Source: Nostoc sp. ATCC 53789 (lineage in GTDB: Bacteria > Cyanobacteriota > Cyanobacteriia > Cyanobacteriales > Nostocaceae). Taken from it: a stretch of 64,000 bases of DNA. The position numbers and the translations under genes were made by a program. Positions 52,862-62,076 of this stretch are shown one piece after another (the first letter of the stretch is position 1; each line of letters begins with the position of its first letter). Location of the stretch: assembly GCF_009873495.1 (NCBI RefSeq), contig NZ_CP046703.1, forward strand, positions 4,692,501 through 4,756,500, in the 5' to 3' direction. The notes beneath the pieces were generated by a model. It had not been told where the DNA came from, made no database searches, and saw nothing but the letters and a program-made list of their open reading frames with translations.

Positions 52862-55800
52862 ATGAACAAAACATTTGCAACCATTGATGGAAATGAAGCT
52901 GTCGCCCGTGTTGCTTACAAACTAAATGAAGTGATTGCCATTTATCCAATTACCCCCTCTTCAGCAATGGGTGAATGGGCAGATGCTTGGTCAGCAGAAG
53001 GTCGTCCCAACCTCTGGGGTACTATTCCCAGTGTCGTGCAGATGCAAAGTGAAGGGGGAGCGGCTGGTGCTGTGCATGGGGCATTGCAAACAGGTTCCCT
53101 GAGTACTACCTTCACGGCATCTCAGGGATTATTGTTGATGATACCCAACTTCTACAAAATTGCTGGTGAGTTGACTAGCGCCGTGGTTCACGTTGCCGCC
53201 CGTTCCTTGGCTACCCACGCTTTATCAATTTTTGGCGATCATAGTGATGTGATGGCGGCTCGTGCTACTGGTTTTGCATTACTGTGTTCTGCTTCGGTGC
53301 AGGAAAGTCAAGATTTTGCTCTCATCGCTCATGCTGCAACCCTAGAGGCACGAGTCTCGTTTATGCACTTCTTTGACGGCTTCCGTACTTCCCATGAAGT
53401 GCAGAAAGTTAAACTGCTTGCAGATAATGATTTGCGATCGCTCATCCACGATCATCTCATACTCGCCCACCGCAGTCGTGCCCTCACCCCAGATCGTCCA
53501 GTCTTGCGAGGGACTGCCCAAAACCCTGATGTCTATTTCCAAGGACGTGAAGGCGCTAACCCTTACTACAACGCCTGTCCAGAAATTGTCCAGCGCATCA
53601 TGGATCAATTTGGAGAACGCACGGGGAGGCATTACCAAATCTATGAATATTACGGGGCCAATGATGCCGAACGGGTCATTGTTCTCATGGGTTCAGGCTG
53701 TGAAACCGTCCATGAAACAGTAGATTACCTTAATGCCCGTGGGGAAAAACTTGGTGTTGTGAAAGTGCGACTTTACCGTCCCTTTGATGTCCAAAGGTTT
53801 GTTGCAGCATTGCCAAATAGCGTAAAAGCGATCGCAGTTCTCGACCGCACTAAAGAAGCAGGAAGCGCCGGAGAACCTTTGTATTTGGATGTTGTGGCTG
53901 CTATCCATGAGGCGTGGGGGGATGAGAGCAGGGGAGCAGGGGAGCAGGGGAGCAGAGGGGAAGTTTTAGTAAGTCTTTCCCCTCTGCCCCTTTGCCCCTC
54001 TGCCCCTCTGCCTAAAGTTATTGGTGGTCGTTATGGTCTTTCTTCTAAGGAATTTACGCCGGCGATGGTGAAGGGGATTTTTGACAACCTTGCCGAAGCT
54101 AAACCGAAGAATCATTTTACGATTGGGATTAATGACGATGTTACTTATACTTCTCTAAACTTTGACCCTAACTTCTCTACAGAATCGGATAATGTTGTTC
54201 GGGCAATGTTCTATGGGTTGGGTTCAGATGGGACAGTTGGGGCTAACAAAAACTCTATCAAGATTATTGGTGAAGAAACCGATAATTACGCCCAAGGCTA
54301 CTTTGTCTTTGATTCTAAGAAATCTGGCTCAATGACAGTTTCGCATCTACGTTTTGGCAAAGAGCCAATTCGCTCCACCTACTTGATTGACCAAGCCAAC
54401 TTTATTGGTTGTCATCATTGGGGATTTCTAGAACGCATAGATATTTTGAAAGCTGCTATTCCTGGGGCGATTTTGCTGCTTAACAGTCCATACAATGCAG
54501 ATAAGGTCTGGGAGAATTTGCCACTGAAGGTACAGCAGCAAATTATCGATAAGCATTTGAAGTTATACGTAATCAATGCTAGTCAGGTTGCCCGTGAAAG
54601 TGGGATGGGTGGCAGAATTAACACCATTATGCAGGTCTGTTTCTTTGCCTTAGCTGGGGTTTTGCCGCAAGAAGAAGCGATCGCTAAAATCAAACAAGCG
54701 ATTGACAAGACTTATGGTAAAAAAGGCCCAGAAGTTGTCCGCATGAACTTGCAAGCTGTAGACAACACTTTAGATAACTTGCATAAAGTAGATGTCCCAC
54801 AGACAATCAAAAATCAACAATCAACAATTAACAACCCAAGATTGCTGGACTCTGCTCCCGAATTTGTTCGGGAAGTTCTAGGCAAAATCATGGTGTGGGA
54901 AGGTGATGATTTACCTGTTAGCACACTACCTGTTGATGGCACATTCCCTGTAGGTACTGCCAAGTGGGAAAAACGTAATGTTGCCGAAGAAATACCTGTG
55001 TGGGAGCCGGATGTCTGCGTTCAGTGTGGTAAGTGCGTCATGGTTTGTCCCCACAGTGCTATCCGCGCCAAAGCTTATCAAGCTGATGAGTTAGTCAATG
55101 CGCCAGAAACCTTTAAGTCAACTGGTGCAAAAGATAAAGACTTTGCCAATCAAAAATTTACCATTCAGGTAGCCCCAGAAGATTGTACAGGATGTACTAT
55201 TTGTGTAAATATTTGCCCTGCTAAAGATAAATCTGAGCCATTGCGGAAAGCGATTAACATGGCGCAGCAGTTGCCTTTACAAGAGCAAGAGCGGAAAAAC
55301 TGGGATTTCTTCTTGAGTTTGCCAAATCCTGACAGGCGATCGCTAAAATTAAACCAGATTCGCCAACAACAACTGCAAGAACCTTTATTTGAATTCTCTG
55401 GTGCTTGTGCAGGTTGTGGTGAAACACCTTATTTAAAATTATTAACACAATTGTTTGGCGATCGCGCCGTCATCGCCAATGCAACAGGTTGTTCTTCAAT
55501 TTATGGTGGGAATCTCCCCACAACTCCTTGGACAACCAACGCCCAAGGACGCGGCCCCGCGTGGTCAAATAATCTATTTGAAGATAACGCCGAATTCGGT
55601 TTCGGCTTCCGTCTCTCTCTCGACAAACAAGCTGAGTTTGCGGCGGAATTGTTGCAACAATTGGGGAGTGAAATAGATGAAAACCTTGTCTATTCCATCC
55701 TGAAAGCTGAACAAAAATCTGAGGCTGACATTTGGGAACAGCGCGAAAGAATAGAACTGTTGCAGGAGAAGTTAGATGAAATCGTAACTTTCGACCCCAA

Positions 55801-56509
55801 TTTCAAATCCAAAATCCAAAATCTCAAATCCCTTGCAGATTATTTAGTGAGAAAAAGCGTTTGGATTGTTGGCGGTGACGGCTGGGCTTATGACATTGAC
55901 TTTGGCGGTATAGATCATGTAATTGCCAGTGGTCGCAATGTCAACATCCTAGTAATGGATACAGAAGTGTATTCTAATACAGGCGGTCAATCTTCTAAAG
56001 CTACGCCACGAGCCGCAGTTGCTAAATATGCAGCCAGTGGCAAGCCAGGAGGGAAGAAAGACTTAGGGATGATTGCCATGACCTACGGAAATGTCTACGT
56101 AGCGAGTGTAGCCCTTGGTGCTAGAGATGAACATACTCTCAAAGCATTTTTGGAAGCAGAAGCTTATGATGGGCCATCAATAATTATTGCTTACAGCCAT
56201 TGCATCGCCCACGGCATTAACATGACTACCGGGATGAATCACCAAAAAACTCTGGTAGAATCAGGTCGTTGGTTGCTGTATCGGCATAATCCAGAGTTGC
56301 TTAAACAGGGTAAAAATCCTTTGCAATTGGATATGCGATCGCCTACGCAATCTGTAGAACATTCTATGTATCAAGAAAATCGCTTCAAAATGCTCACTAA
56401 GAGTAAACCAGACGTAGCCAAGCACTTGTTAGAACAAGCGCAAGCTGAGGTAGATGCACGTTGGCAGATGTATCAATATTTGGCAAAGCGTGATATTCCC
56501 ACAGCATAA
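52862..56509 (+). CDS. nifJ: Pyruvate:ferredoxin (flavodoxin) oxidoreductase
   Basis: About 1215 residues from ATG 52862 (MNKTFATIDGNEAVARVAYK); the ATG at 52829 would add 11 residues not seen in homologues. Domains in order: pyruvate-binding domain (IYPITPSSAMGEWAD; HDHLILAHRSRAL), the central domain, a two-cluster ferredoxin-like insert with CVQCGKCVMVCP (about 719) and CTGCTICVNICP (about 775), and the TPP domain with CAGCG (849), ATGCSSIYGGNLPTTPW and GDGWAYDIDFGG. It converts pyruvate and CoA to acetyl-CoA with reduced ferredoxin or flavodoxin, feeding nitrogenase or fermentation. It is longer than typical (about 1170-1200) because of three in-frame repeat-like insertions listed separately. 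Confidence 0.95.
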   Translation: MNKTFATIDGNEAVARVAYKLNEVIAIYPITPSSAMGEWADAWSAEGRPNLWGTIPSVVQMQSEGGAAGAVHGALQTGSLSTTFTASQGLLLMIPNFYKIAGELTSAVVHVAARSLATHALSIFGDHSDVMAARATGFALLCSASVQESQDFALIAHAATLEARVSFMHFFDGFRTSHEVQKVKLLADNDLRSLIHDHLILAHRSRALTPDRPVLRGTAQNPDVYFQGREGANPYYNACPEIVQRIMDQFGERTGRHYQIYEYYGANDAERVIVLMGSGCETVHETVDYLNARGEKLGVVKVRLYRPFDVQRFVAALPNSVKAIAVLDRTKEAGSAGEPLYLDVVAAIHEAWGDESRGAGEQGSRGEVLVSLSPLPLCPSAPLPKVIGGRYGLSSKEFTPAMVKGIFDNLAEAKPKNHFTIGINDDVTYTSLNFDPNFSTESDNVVRAMFYGLGSDGTVGANKNSIKIIGEETDNYAQGYFVFDSKKSGSMTVSHLRFGKEPIRSTYLIDQANFIGCHHWGFLERIDILKAAIPGAILLLNSPYNADKVWENLPLKVQQQIIDKHLKLYVINASQVARESGMGGRINTIMQVCFFALAGVLPQEEAIAKIKQAIDKTYGKKGPEVVRMNLQAVDNTLDNLHKVDVPQTIKNQQSTINNPRLLDSAPEFVREVLGKIMVWEGDDLPVSTLPVDGTFPVGTAKWEKRNVAEEIPVWEPDVCVQCGKCVMVCPHSAIRAKAYQADELVNAPETFKSTGAKDKDFANQKFTIQVAPEDCTGCTICVNICPAKDKSEPLRKAINMAQQLPLQEQERKNWDFFLSLPNPDRRSLKLNQIRQQQLQEPLFEFSGACAGCGETPYLKLLTQLFGDRAVIANATGCSSIYGGNLPTTPWTTNAQGRGPAWSNNLFEDNAEFGFGFRLSLDKQAEFAAELLQQLGSEIDENLVYSILKAEQKSEADIWEQRERIELLQEKLDEIVTFDPNFKSKIQNLKSLADYLVRKSVWIVGGDGWAYDIDFGGIDHVIASGRNVNILVMDTEVYSNTGGQSSKATPRAAVAKYAASGKPGGKKDLGMIAMTYGNVYVASVALGARDEHTLKAFLEAEAYDGPSIIIAYSHCIAHGINMTTGMNHQKTLVESGRWLLYRHNPELLKQGKNPLQLDMRSPTQSVEHSMYQENRFKMLTKSKPDVAKHLLEQAQAEVDARWQMYQYLAKRDIPTA
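53922..54015 (+). repeat. G/C-skewed repeat copy D inserted in frame in nifJ
   Basis: GGGGAGCAGGGGAGCAGGGG followed by CCCTCTGCCCCTTTGCCCC and the AAGTCTTTCCCC string shared with copies A and E. It encodes about 31 residues (355-385) of Gly/Ser/Arg/Glu then Leu/Pro/Cys-rich sequence between HEAWGDES and KVIGGRYGLS, a point where other NifJ proteins have no insertion. The reading frame is kept. Confidence 0.75.
54803..54838 (+). repeat. Short AATCAACA-type repeat in nifJ
   Basis: AATCAAAAATCAACAATCAACAATTAACAA encodes the polar stretch TIKNQQSTINN (about residues 648-659). The same heptamer-like unit (AATCAAC) is a common Nostoc intergenic repeat. It sits in a linker before the conserved PEFVREVLGKIM. 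Confidence 0.5.
55798..55832 (+). repeat. Short AAATCCAA-type repeat in nifJ
   Basis: CAAATCCAAAATCCAAAATC encodes FKSKIQNLKS (about residues 980-990). Near-identical intergenic copies are at about 48280 and, in part, 15655. It sits in a surface linker of the TPP domain between the helical VTFD and ADYLVRKSVWIV. Confidence 0.5.
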
Positions 56510-56510
56510 G

Positions 56511-56638
56511 AGGCAAGGGGCAGGGGAGCAGGGGGCAGGGGGACAAGAGGTGAGAACTTGAAAAAAGTCTTTCCCCTTGTCCCCAATTCTCCTTGTCCCC
56601 AAGTCCTCTTCCCCATTCCCAATACCCAATGCCCAATG
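56511..56638. repeat. G/C-skewed interspersed repeat, copy E, downstream of nifJ
   Basis: GGCAAGGGGCAGGGGAGCAGG then ACAAGAGGTGAGAACTTG and the CCCCTTGTCCCC / CCCATTCCCAATACCC arm. Its core matches copy A (15322) with one difference over about 55 bp. It begins two bases after the nifJ stop codon and may terminate both convergent genes. Confidence 0.7.
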
Positions 56639-56654
56639 TTTACGACGGGCAACT

Positions 56655-58328
56655 TTACGCACTCACCAGAAAGTATCGATCAATTTCTGCCGTGAGTATT
56701 TCAAAGTCCACAGGCTTGGTCAAGTGGCATTTAAAACCAGATTTAAGCGCAAGTTCCTTATCCTCCTGGCCACTGTAACCGGTGAGCGCAATCAGAATTG
56801 AGCGACTAAATTTAGAGTCTTTACTCAGTTCCTGTGCAACGGCGAATCCATCCATTTCGGGAAGCCCGATGTCACAAATAATCACATGAGGCTCCAACTC
56901 TTTTGCAGTTTGTACACCTGAAATTCCATTCTTGGCAATGGAAACTTCATGCCCGAAATGCTCAAGTACTGCTTTTAATGTTGTAGCAGAATCGTCATTA
57001 TCTTCAATCACTAAAATCTTCAACGATTTTTTAGCCGCGTCTATAGTCTCCAGGTTGTTGTCCAAGATTTTAATCTCTTCGCATACAGGGAGAGTAACTT
57101 TGAATTCTGCCCCCAAATTGATCCCTCTACTTGAGGCTTCAACATTTCCACCATGAAGTTCGACAAGACTTTTGACTACCGAGAGTCCTAAACCTAGCCC
57201 ACCCCTCGAACGGTCTAAACTGCGATCGGCCTGGGTAAACGGCTCGAAGAGTTCTGGTAAGATTGTCGGTTCTATCCCCATACCTGAGTCTCTTACAGAT
57301 AAAGCTGCTAAACTGCCTGAGCCATTTTCACCTGGAATATATGAGAGATCCACCCAGATCGTCCCATCTGGTTTTGAAAACTTTAAGGCGTTATCAAGAA
57401 GGTTCCCAAAGATTTGAAAGAATCGCGTTGGGTCAACATAAGCCCATACGGGCGTGTTTGGCAAGTCTTCTACTACGGTAAGATTCGATCTCTTTATTGC
57501 TTGTGTATGGTCATTGAGACTCTGGCGAACCAATTCCAACAGATTCAACTTCTCAAGGTTTAATGAAATCTTCCCGTAAGTGATAGACGATACATCTAGT
57601 AACTCATCGATCAATTTCGAGAGGTGCTTAATCTGGTGCTGCATCATTAAAACTGTTTCTCCGACTGCACCAGTCACGCCCAGCTTCAATTTGAGAAGCT
57701 GAACCCCGTTTGAGATGGGGGCAACAGGATTCCTCAACTCGTGAGCTAGCATCGCAATGAATTTGTCTTTCAGCGCGTTTTGGTTCGTAAGTTTCTGGAA
57801 AAGTTGAACATTCGCGATCGCCACTGCTGTAGTGTCGGTCAAAATCTCAAGCAGTTCTATTTCTTCAGATGTGGCTAGGTGTGGTGTACTCCAGTAGGCT
57901 CCGATCGCACCCAGTGGATCGGCAATCCGTATAGGAACCATCACTAAACTTTTGACAAAAGTCACTTTATAGGCATCAATAGGAATTCTTGCATCCTGGT
58001 AAATGTCCTCAATCACGGCTGCTTGTTTATTGAGCATTGCCCAACCGGAGATGCAAGACTTGAGCGGAAAACGCATACCTTTCCAAAGTGGGCCGATGGC
58101 GTTTTCATCAACATAGTGGCAGCATTCACCATCCCGCAGTACAAAAGTTACTCCATCAGCATTTGTGAGATCGCGGGCTGCCAAACGCACAATCTCAATA
58201 ATTTCCTCAATAGTCCGCACACAAGCCAAATCTTTCACGACTAAAAGCAGCCGATTGTAAGATGAAATACTATAGCTCTGATGTAAATTTTGTTCTTCAG
58301 AGATGGAGGTTTGTAATATATTTTTCAT
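56655..58328 (-). CDS. Hybrid sensor histidine kinase (GAF-HisKA-HATPase-REC)
   Basis: A 557-residue soluble kinase. A GAF domain fills about residues 20-185 (VRTIEEIIEIVRLAARDLTN; AVIEDIYQDARIPIDAYKVT), then the dimerisation/phosphorylation helix with His in MLAHELRNPVAPIS, the ATPase with N-box DNALKFS, G1 DSGMGIEP and G2 GGLGLGLSVVKS, and a receiver with Asp in VIICDIGLPEMDGF and Lys in HLTKPVDFE at the C-terminus. All catalytic sites appear intact. A cysteine in the GAF domain (CISGW) could in principle carry a bilin but the context is not a canonical CBCR. Convergent with nifJ. Confidence 0.93.
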   Translation of the reverse strand: MKNILQTSISEEQNLHQSYSISSYNRLLLVVKDLACVRTIEEIIEIVRLAARDLTNADGVTFVLRDGECCHYVDENAIGPLWKGMRFPLKSCISGWAMLNKQAAVIEDIYQDARIPIDAYKVTFVKSLVMVPIRIADPLGAIGAYWSTPHLATSEEIELLEILTDTTAVAIANVQLFQKLTNQNALKDKFIAMLAHELRNPVAPISNGVQLLKLKLGVTGAVGETVLMMQHQIKHLSKLIDELLDVSSITYGKISLNLEKLNLLELVRQSLNDHTQAIKRSNLTVVEDLPNTPVWAYVDPTRFFQIFGNLLDNALKFSKPDGTIWVDLSYIPGENGSGSLAALSVRDSGMGIEPTILPELFEPFTQADRSLDRSRGGLGLGLSVVKSLVELHGGNVEASSRGINLGAEFKVTLPVCEEIKILDNNLETIDAAKKSLKILVIEDNDDSATTLKAVLEHFGHEVSIAKNGISGVQTAKELEPHVIICDIGLPEMDGFAVAQELSKDSKFSRSILIALTGYSGQEDKELALKSGFKCHLTKPVDFEILTAEIDRYFLVSA

Positions 58329-58638
58329 AAATAACTCCGAACAAAAAGGATGTTTGGTAAAAACTTAGTTAAAGCGGTAGGTTTTAGTAGACAGCTACTC
58401 TTAATCGTAATCTTAACTTTGATGTTAAAAGCTAAGAGATATTACGGCATTTTTTGTTCTCCTGTTTCCTATTTAGGAGTATAAAATATTTTAAAAAACT
58501 AAGTAAATATTCTAGTTAAAGCTCAGTACCAATGGAGTTTATAGTATTTAATGAGACTGAGTAAGCATGGCTAGCAAATTCGCTATTTAGGTGTAGCAGC
58601 ATGGAAGATGCGGATATTACTTACTCAAGGCAGACAAA
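58329..58638. other. Intergenic region upstream of the histidine kinase
   Basis: 310 bp, AT-rich, no gene or convincing inverted repeat recognised. It should contain the promoter of the minus-strand kinase. Confidence 0.35.
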
Positions 58639-60558
58639 TTATTTAGCGATCGCCAAATAATACTCAAATCGCTCCCGGAGTTTTTCAACCGTTAGATTCT
58701 GAGTCCAGTACTCGACTAGAGCGTGACCAAATGCCCAGGCATTGCGATCGGGTGAAGTGGAATTTTCTAGCAGTAGCGGCCAGAGGGATAGTAATTCAAA
58801 GTTGAGCGGGTTAGAGTTAGCTGTATTCAAGAGCGAGAAAAGCTCATAAGCCATTTGGAGTTTGCCAATCACAATTGGCAACTGTTCCACAGGAATTTGC
58901 TCTGCCAGAAGATAGGCTAGGGTTGGAGATCCAGTTGAGAGCGTAGAAACAAACTGGAGGACAGGACTTTTGAGCAATGCCGTTAGTCCCTGTGTTGTCG
59001 CCATCTGGAAGGTATAGTGGTCAATGATTTTGGCGGCGGCGACAGTACGGGCTTCGAGATTACGCAAAAAGCGGGCGAGACGGAGTTGTTTTGTAGGTGC
59101 GATCGCATCTACTAATCCCAGTGAAAGCGCCTCCACTCCCCAAGCAACTCGCCCTGTTTTGCTGTCACCCGTAACCATTGGTAGAACTAGATTACAGAAG
59201 TTTCCCAGTAATTTGGCGCGATACTCAGTAGCTTCCCGAATGGCAATTTCTTTTGGACGTTCGCCCCATTCCCAATCATAAGGCGGCTGCCATTCACGGA
59301 TGGGACGCAGCCGATCTACTTGAGTGACGATCGCGATCGCAGGTAAATCTGCAACTTCTGCTTTGATATCTTGCAAAAAGTCTACATCCATTTGCAGGGC
59401 AGGATCGAGGGCAGGGGTGACTAACAGCAGCAAATCTGCATCGATAGCATAATCAAGCACCAGGTTTCGCAGATCGGCATGGTTGACTTGTTCGTAGCCA
59501 GGTGTGTCCAAAAGCGTCAAGGTTTCACCACTTTGAGTTTGCCATTGATAATTTTGAATGCGATCGGTACTGGGCAAAACATCAACGGCTGCTAAATCTG
59601 CCTGAAATAGCGTGTTAATCAGGCTACTTTTTCCTGAACCTGTGCGTCCCACCAGCAGAATATTCACGGGTTTTTGCTCAACTACCTCGGCTGGTTGAGC
59701 TTGAGTCAGTATTTCTCGCAGTGTTTGGGTTTTTGCCTTGGGTAAAGTTGGTGTGGATACTACGGTTGCTGAAACTGGTAATTTGCTACGTCCATAGAGG
59801 GCGATCGCTTGCCGACACAAGTTTTTCAGGGCAGCTTCCCGAAATAACTGGTTTAAATTCCCCAATAATTGCTGAGTTGCTTGGTTACTAGAACCCTGGC
59901 TGGCTTGTTTTGCCATCGCCGCTACCGGATTTAAAAGCCACTGTGCCCAGTTCCAAGCTTTCCAAAATTTTCGAGCCGATGGTTCCAACTTCCGGTAGAC
60001 TTCATATCCTTGGTATGCTTGTCCAACCGTCACCTGATTAAGAACTGGGGATAGTTTTTGCATCCACTGATCCATATCATCCACCGTTCCCCGAATCAGC
60101 CCATAAGCCTGGGGGACGTAAATATTCAGCAGGGGATATTGAATTTGAGGATTGTAGATATGAGCGATCGCTACAACTAAATCCTGGCATCGCGTCCAAA
60201 AAGTTTGCCAGTCTTCCCAAATCGGGCGATCGCTTTGTGACGCTTGTAGAATCTCTTGGAGTGCGGTTTCTGCAAGCTTTGTGACATCACTTCCTACTGG
60301 TGGTCTAACTGTATCCTCTACTGCCGATTCTAATTCTTCTTGAACTTGAGCCAATACAGCTTCTACTTGGTTAACGGCAGGTTGAGTCCATTTTACGAGT
60401 AGCCAGCGCCAACCAACGAATAAAAGGGTGAACACACCCCAAATCCAACTAATACCCCACGCATGAATTTGCGAACCGGCGGCTACCAGTAAAAAAATAA
60501 TGATAAACGCGATCGGGATTGCTAAGACGACCCACTGCCACGGTTTTAATCGCACCAT
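58639..60558 (-). CDS. Membrane-associated Era/YfjP-like GTPase
   Basis: A 639-residue protein with two N-terminal membrane helices (WVVLAIPIAFIIIFLLVAAG; WIWGVFTLLFVGWRWLLV), a long helical region to about 295, a GTPase domain with G1 GRTGSGKS (304-311), a DTPG G3 motif, and TQVD as G4, and a C-terminal helical half of about 200 residues ending VEKLRERFEYYLAIAK. Similar GTPases (often annotated 'GTPase family protein') occur in filamentous cyanobacteria; their role is not established. Membrane remodelling or transport regulation is inference. Confidence 0.85.
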   Translation of the reverse strand: MVRLKPWQWVVLAIPIAFIIIFLLVAAGSQIHAWGISWIWGVFTLLFVGWRWLLVKWTQPAVNQVEAVLAQVQEELESAVEDTVRPPVGSDVTKLAETALQEILQASQSDRPIWEDWQTFWTRCQDLVVAIAHIYNPQIQYPLLNIYVPQAYGLIRGTVDDMDQWMQKLSPVLNQVTVGQAYQGYEVYRKLEPSARKFWKAWNWAQWLLNPVAAMAKQASQGSSNQATQQLLGNLNQLFREAALKNLCRQAIALYGRSKLPVSATVVSTPTLPKAKTQTLREILTQAQPAEVVEQKPVNILLVGRTGSGKSSLINTLFQADLAAVDVLPSTDRIQNYQWQTQSGETLTLLDTPGYEQVNHADLRNLVLDYAIDADLLLLVTPALDPALQMDVDFLQDIKAEVADLPAIAIVTQVDRLRPIREWQPPYDWEWGERPKEIAIREATEYRAKLLGNFCNLVLPMVTGDSKTGRVAWGVEALSLGLVDAIAPTKQLRLARFLRNLEARTVAAAKIIDHYTFQMATTQGLTALLKSPVLQFVSTLSTGSPTLAYLLAEQIPVEQLPIVIGKLQMAYELFSLLNTANSNPLNFELLSLWPLLLENSTSPDRNAWAFGHALVEYWTQNLTVEKLRERFEYYLAIAK

Positions 60559-60774
60559 TACCCTATACCTGCTTTGGTTAGACTGCTTATATTCCTATTG
60601 TCGATCTAAATCTGGTGGTGAGTTGTGGATTAATGGGTGTATTAAAGTGTAGTAATATGCTTACACTGGCTGCGAGTTCATGTGGTTTGTTGTGGTAGAA
60701 GTGGAGATTTGCCTACCTTTAAGATAATATTTACGTGAATAAATCACAAAAAACTGACTTGTGGGCGTTAAATT

Positions 60775-62076
60775 ATGCTTGTAGATTTTACAGTCGAAAA
60801 CTACCGCTCAATTAAAGAACCTGTAACCCTAAGTGCGGTTGCTCAAAAATACAGCGATCGTCAGACAAGCCAAAGTAGCAAACGCAAACGGGTAAAGTCA
60901 GATCATGAAATTGCACCTGGATACCATGTTGAGGGGTGGGATATTGAGCTTTTACCTGTTCTAACAATTTTTGGGGCTAATGCTTCAGGTAAGAGTAATG
61001 TTATCCAAGCTCTGGATTATTTATTGCTCATAATGGCTTATGGCACACAGGAAGCAGTGCAATTCTACAGAATCTTAAAATATGCAAAACTAGACCCTTT
61101 TAAATTAGATAGTATCTCTGCTCAAAAATCCACAAGATTTGAATTAAGAACTTTATTCGATAATAATATCTATACTTATTCACTAGTAATTAATAAAAAT
61201 AATATCATCTCAGAAAACTTAGACTATGCTTTAAACACAACTAAACGGACTCGTCGTTTATTTCATCGTCAATGGGATGAGAGTAAAAAAAAATTTATAT
61301 GGAAAACTGGTGATGATTTTGCTGGAGCACATAATCAACTTCAGGATAATATTAGAGAAAATGAGTTATTTATTAGTACATTAGTAAAATTAAAAATAAA
61401 TATAATTAAGTCTTTTACAAATTGGTTAGGAAGTGGATGGCGTGGAATTAGCTTAGGAAGTGAAGATTTTGACCGTGTTTCGATTACGGTTATACAAGAT
61501 GCTAGTATTTATGTATTCAATGAATTACTTAAACAAGCATTAAATATTGTACAGAAGTCTGACACTGGACTCTCTAGAATAGAGTTAAAAAAGAAATCTG
61601 ATGCTCAGGCTGACTACAACATATATGCTGTACATAACACTGATGATGGTAATGAAATCCAGTGGCTTTTCGATGAAGAGTCTCTTGGTACTCAACGTTT
61701 ATTTTACTTAGCATTCCGGGTAGTAGCAGCTTTGAACATAAGCGGATTGATAATTGTTGATGAATTAGGCACAAATATTCATCCTAATATTGTAAGAACT
61801 ATTATCAAAATATTTCAAAATCCTAAAACTAATCCCAGAAATGCTCAACTGATTTTGACAAGTCATGATAACACCTTACAAAGAAATAACTTGTTACGCC
61901 GTGACCAAATTTGGTTTACACAAAAGCGCCCTGACCAAAGCACTGAGTTGTATCCCTTAACTGATTTCCATGTGCGAAACGATTTGGCGATTGACAAAGC
62001 TTATTTAGATGGTCGTTTTGGAGCAGTTCCGTTTCTCCCATCTGAAGAGGAAATGATTTTACAGGGTGATGAGTAG
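60775..62076 (+). CDS. RloA-like AAA ATPase (OLD/ABC type)
   Basis: A 433-residue ATPase of the AAA_15/21 (SMC-like) group. N-terminal MLVDFTVENYRSIKEPVTLS, Walker A FGANASGKSN (66-75), a central ~200-residue variable region, the signature-like EESLGTQRLFYL, Walker B LIIVDELGTNIHP (Asp329-Glu330) and the switch His in LTSHDNTL (364). No nuclease domain is fused to it. Its stop codon overlaps the start of the TOPRIM-like gene (TAGTG, 62074-62078), so the two are translationally coupled and likely form a complex. RloA/RloB-type pairs and related ATPase + TOPRIM modules are associated with phage defence. Confidence 0.88.
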   Translation: MLVDFTVENYRSIKEPVTLSAVAQKYSDRQTSQSSKRKRVKSDHEIAPGYHVEGWDIELLPVLTIFGANASGKSNVIQALDYLLLIMAYGTQEAVQFYRILKYAKLDPFKLDSISAQKSTRFELRTLFDNNIYTYSLVINKNNIISENLDYALNTTKRTRRLFHRQWDESKKKFIWKTGDDFAGAHNQLQDNIRENELFISTLVKLKINIIKSFTNWLGSGWRGISLGSEDFDRVSITVIQDASIYVFNELLKQALNIVQKSDTGLSRIELKKKSDAQADYNIYAVHNTDDGNEIQWLFDEESLGTQRLFYLAFRVVAALNISGLIIVDELGTNIHPNIVRTIIKIFQNPKTNPRNAQLILTSHDNTLQRNNLLRRDQIWFTQKRPDQSTELYPLTDFHVRNDLAIDKAYLDGRFGAVPFLPSEEEMILQGDE

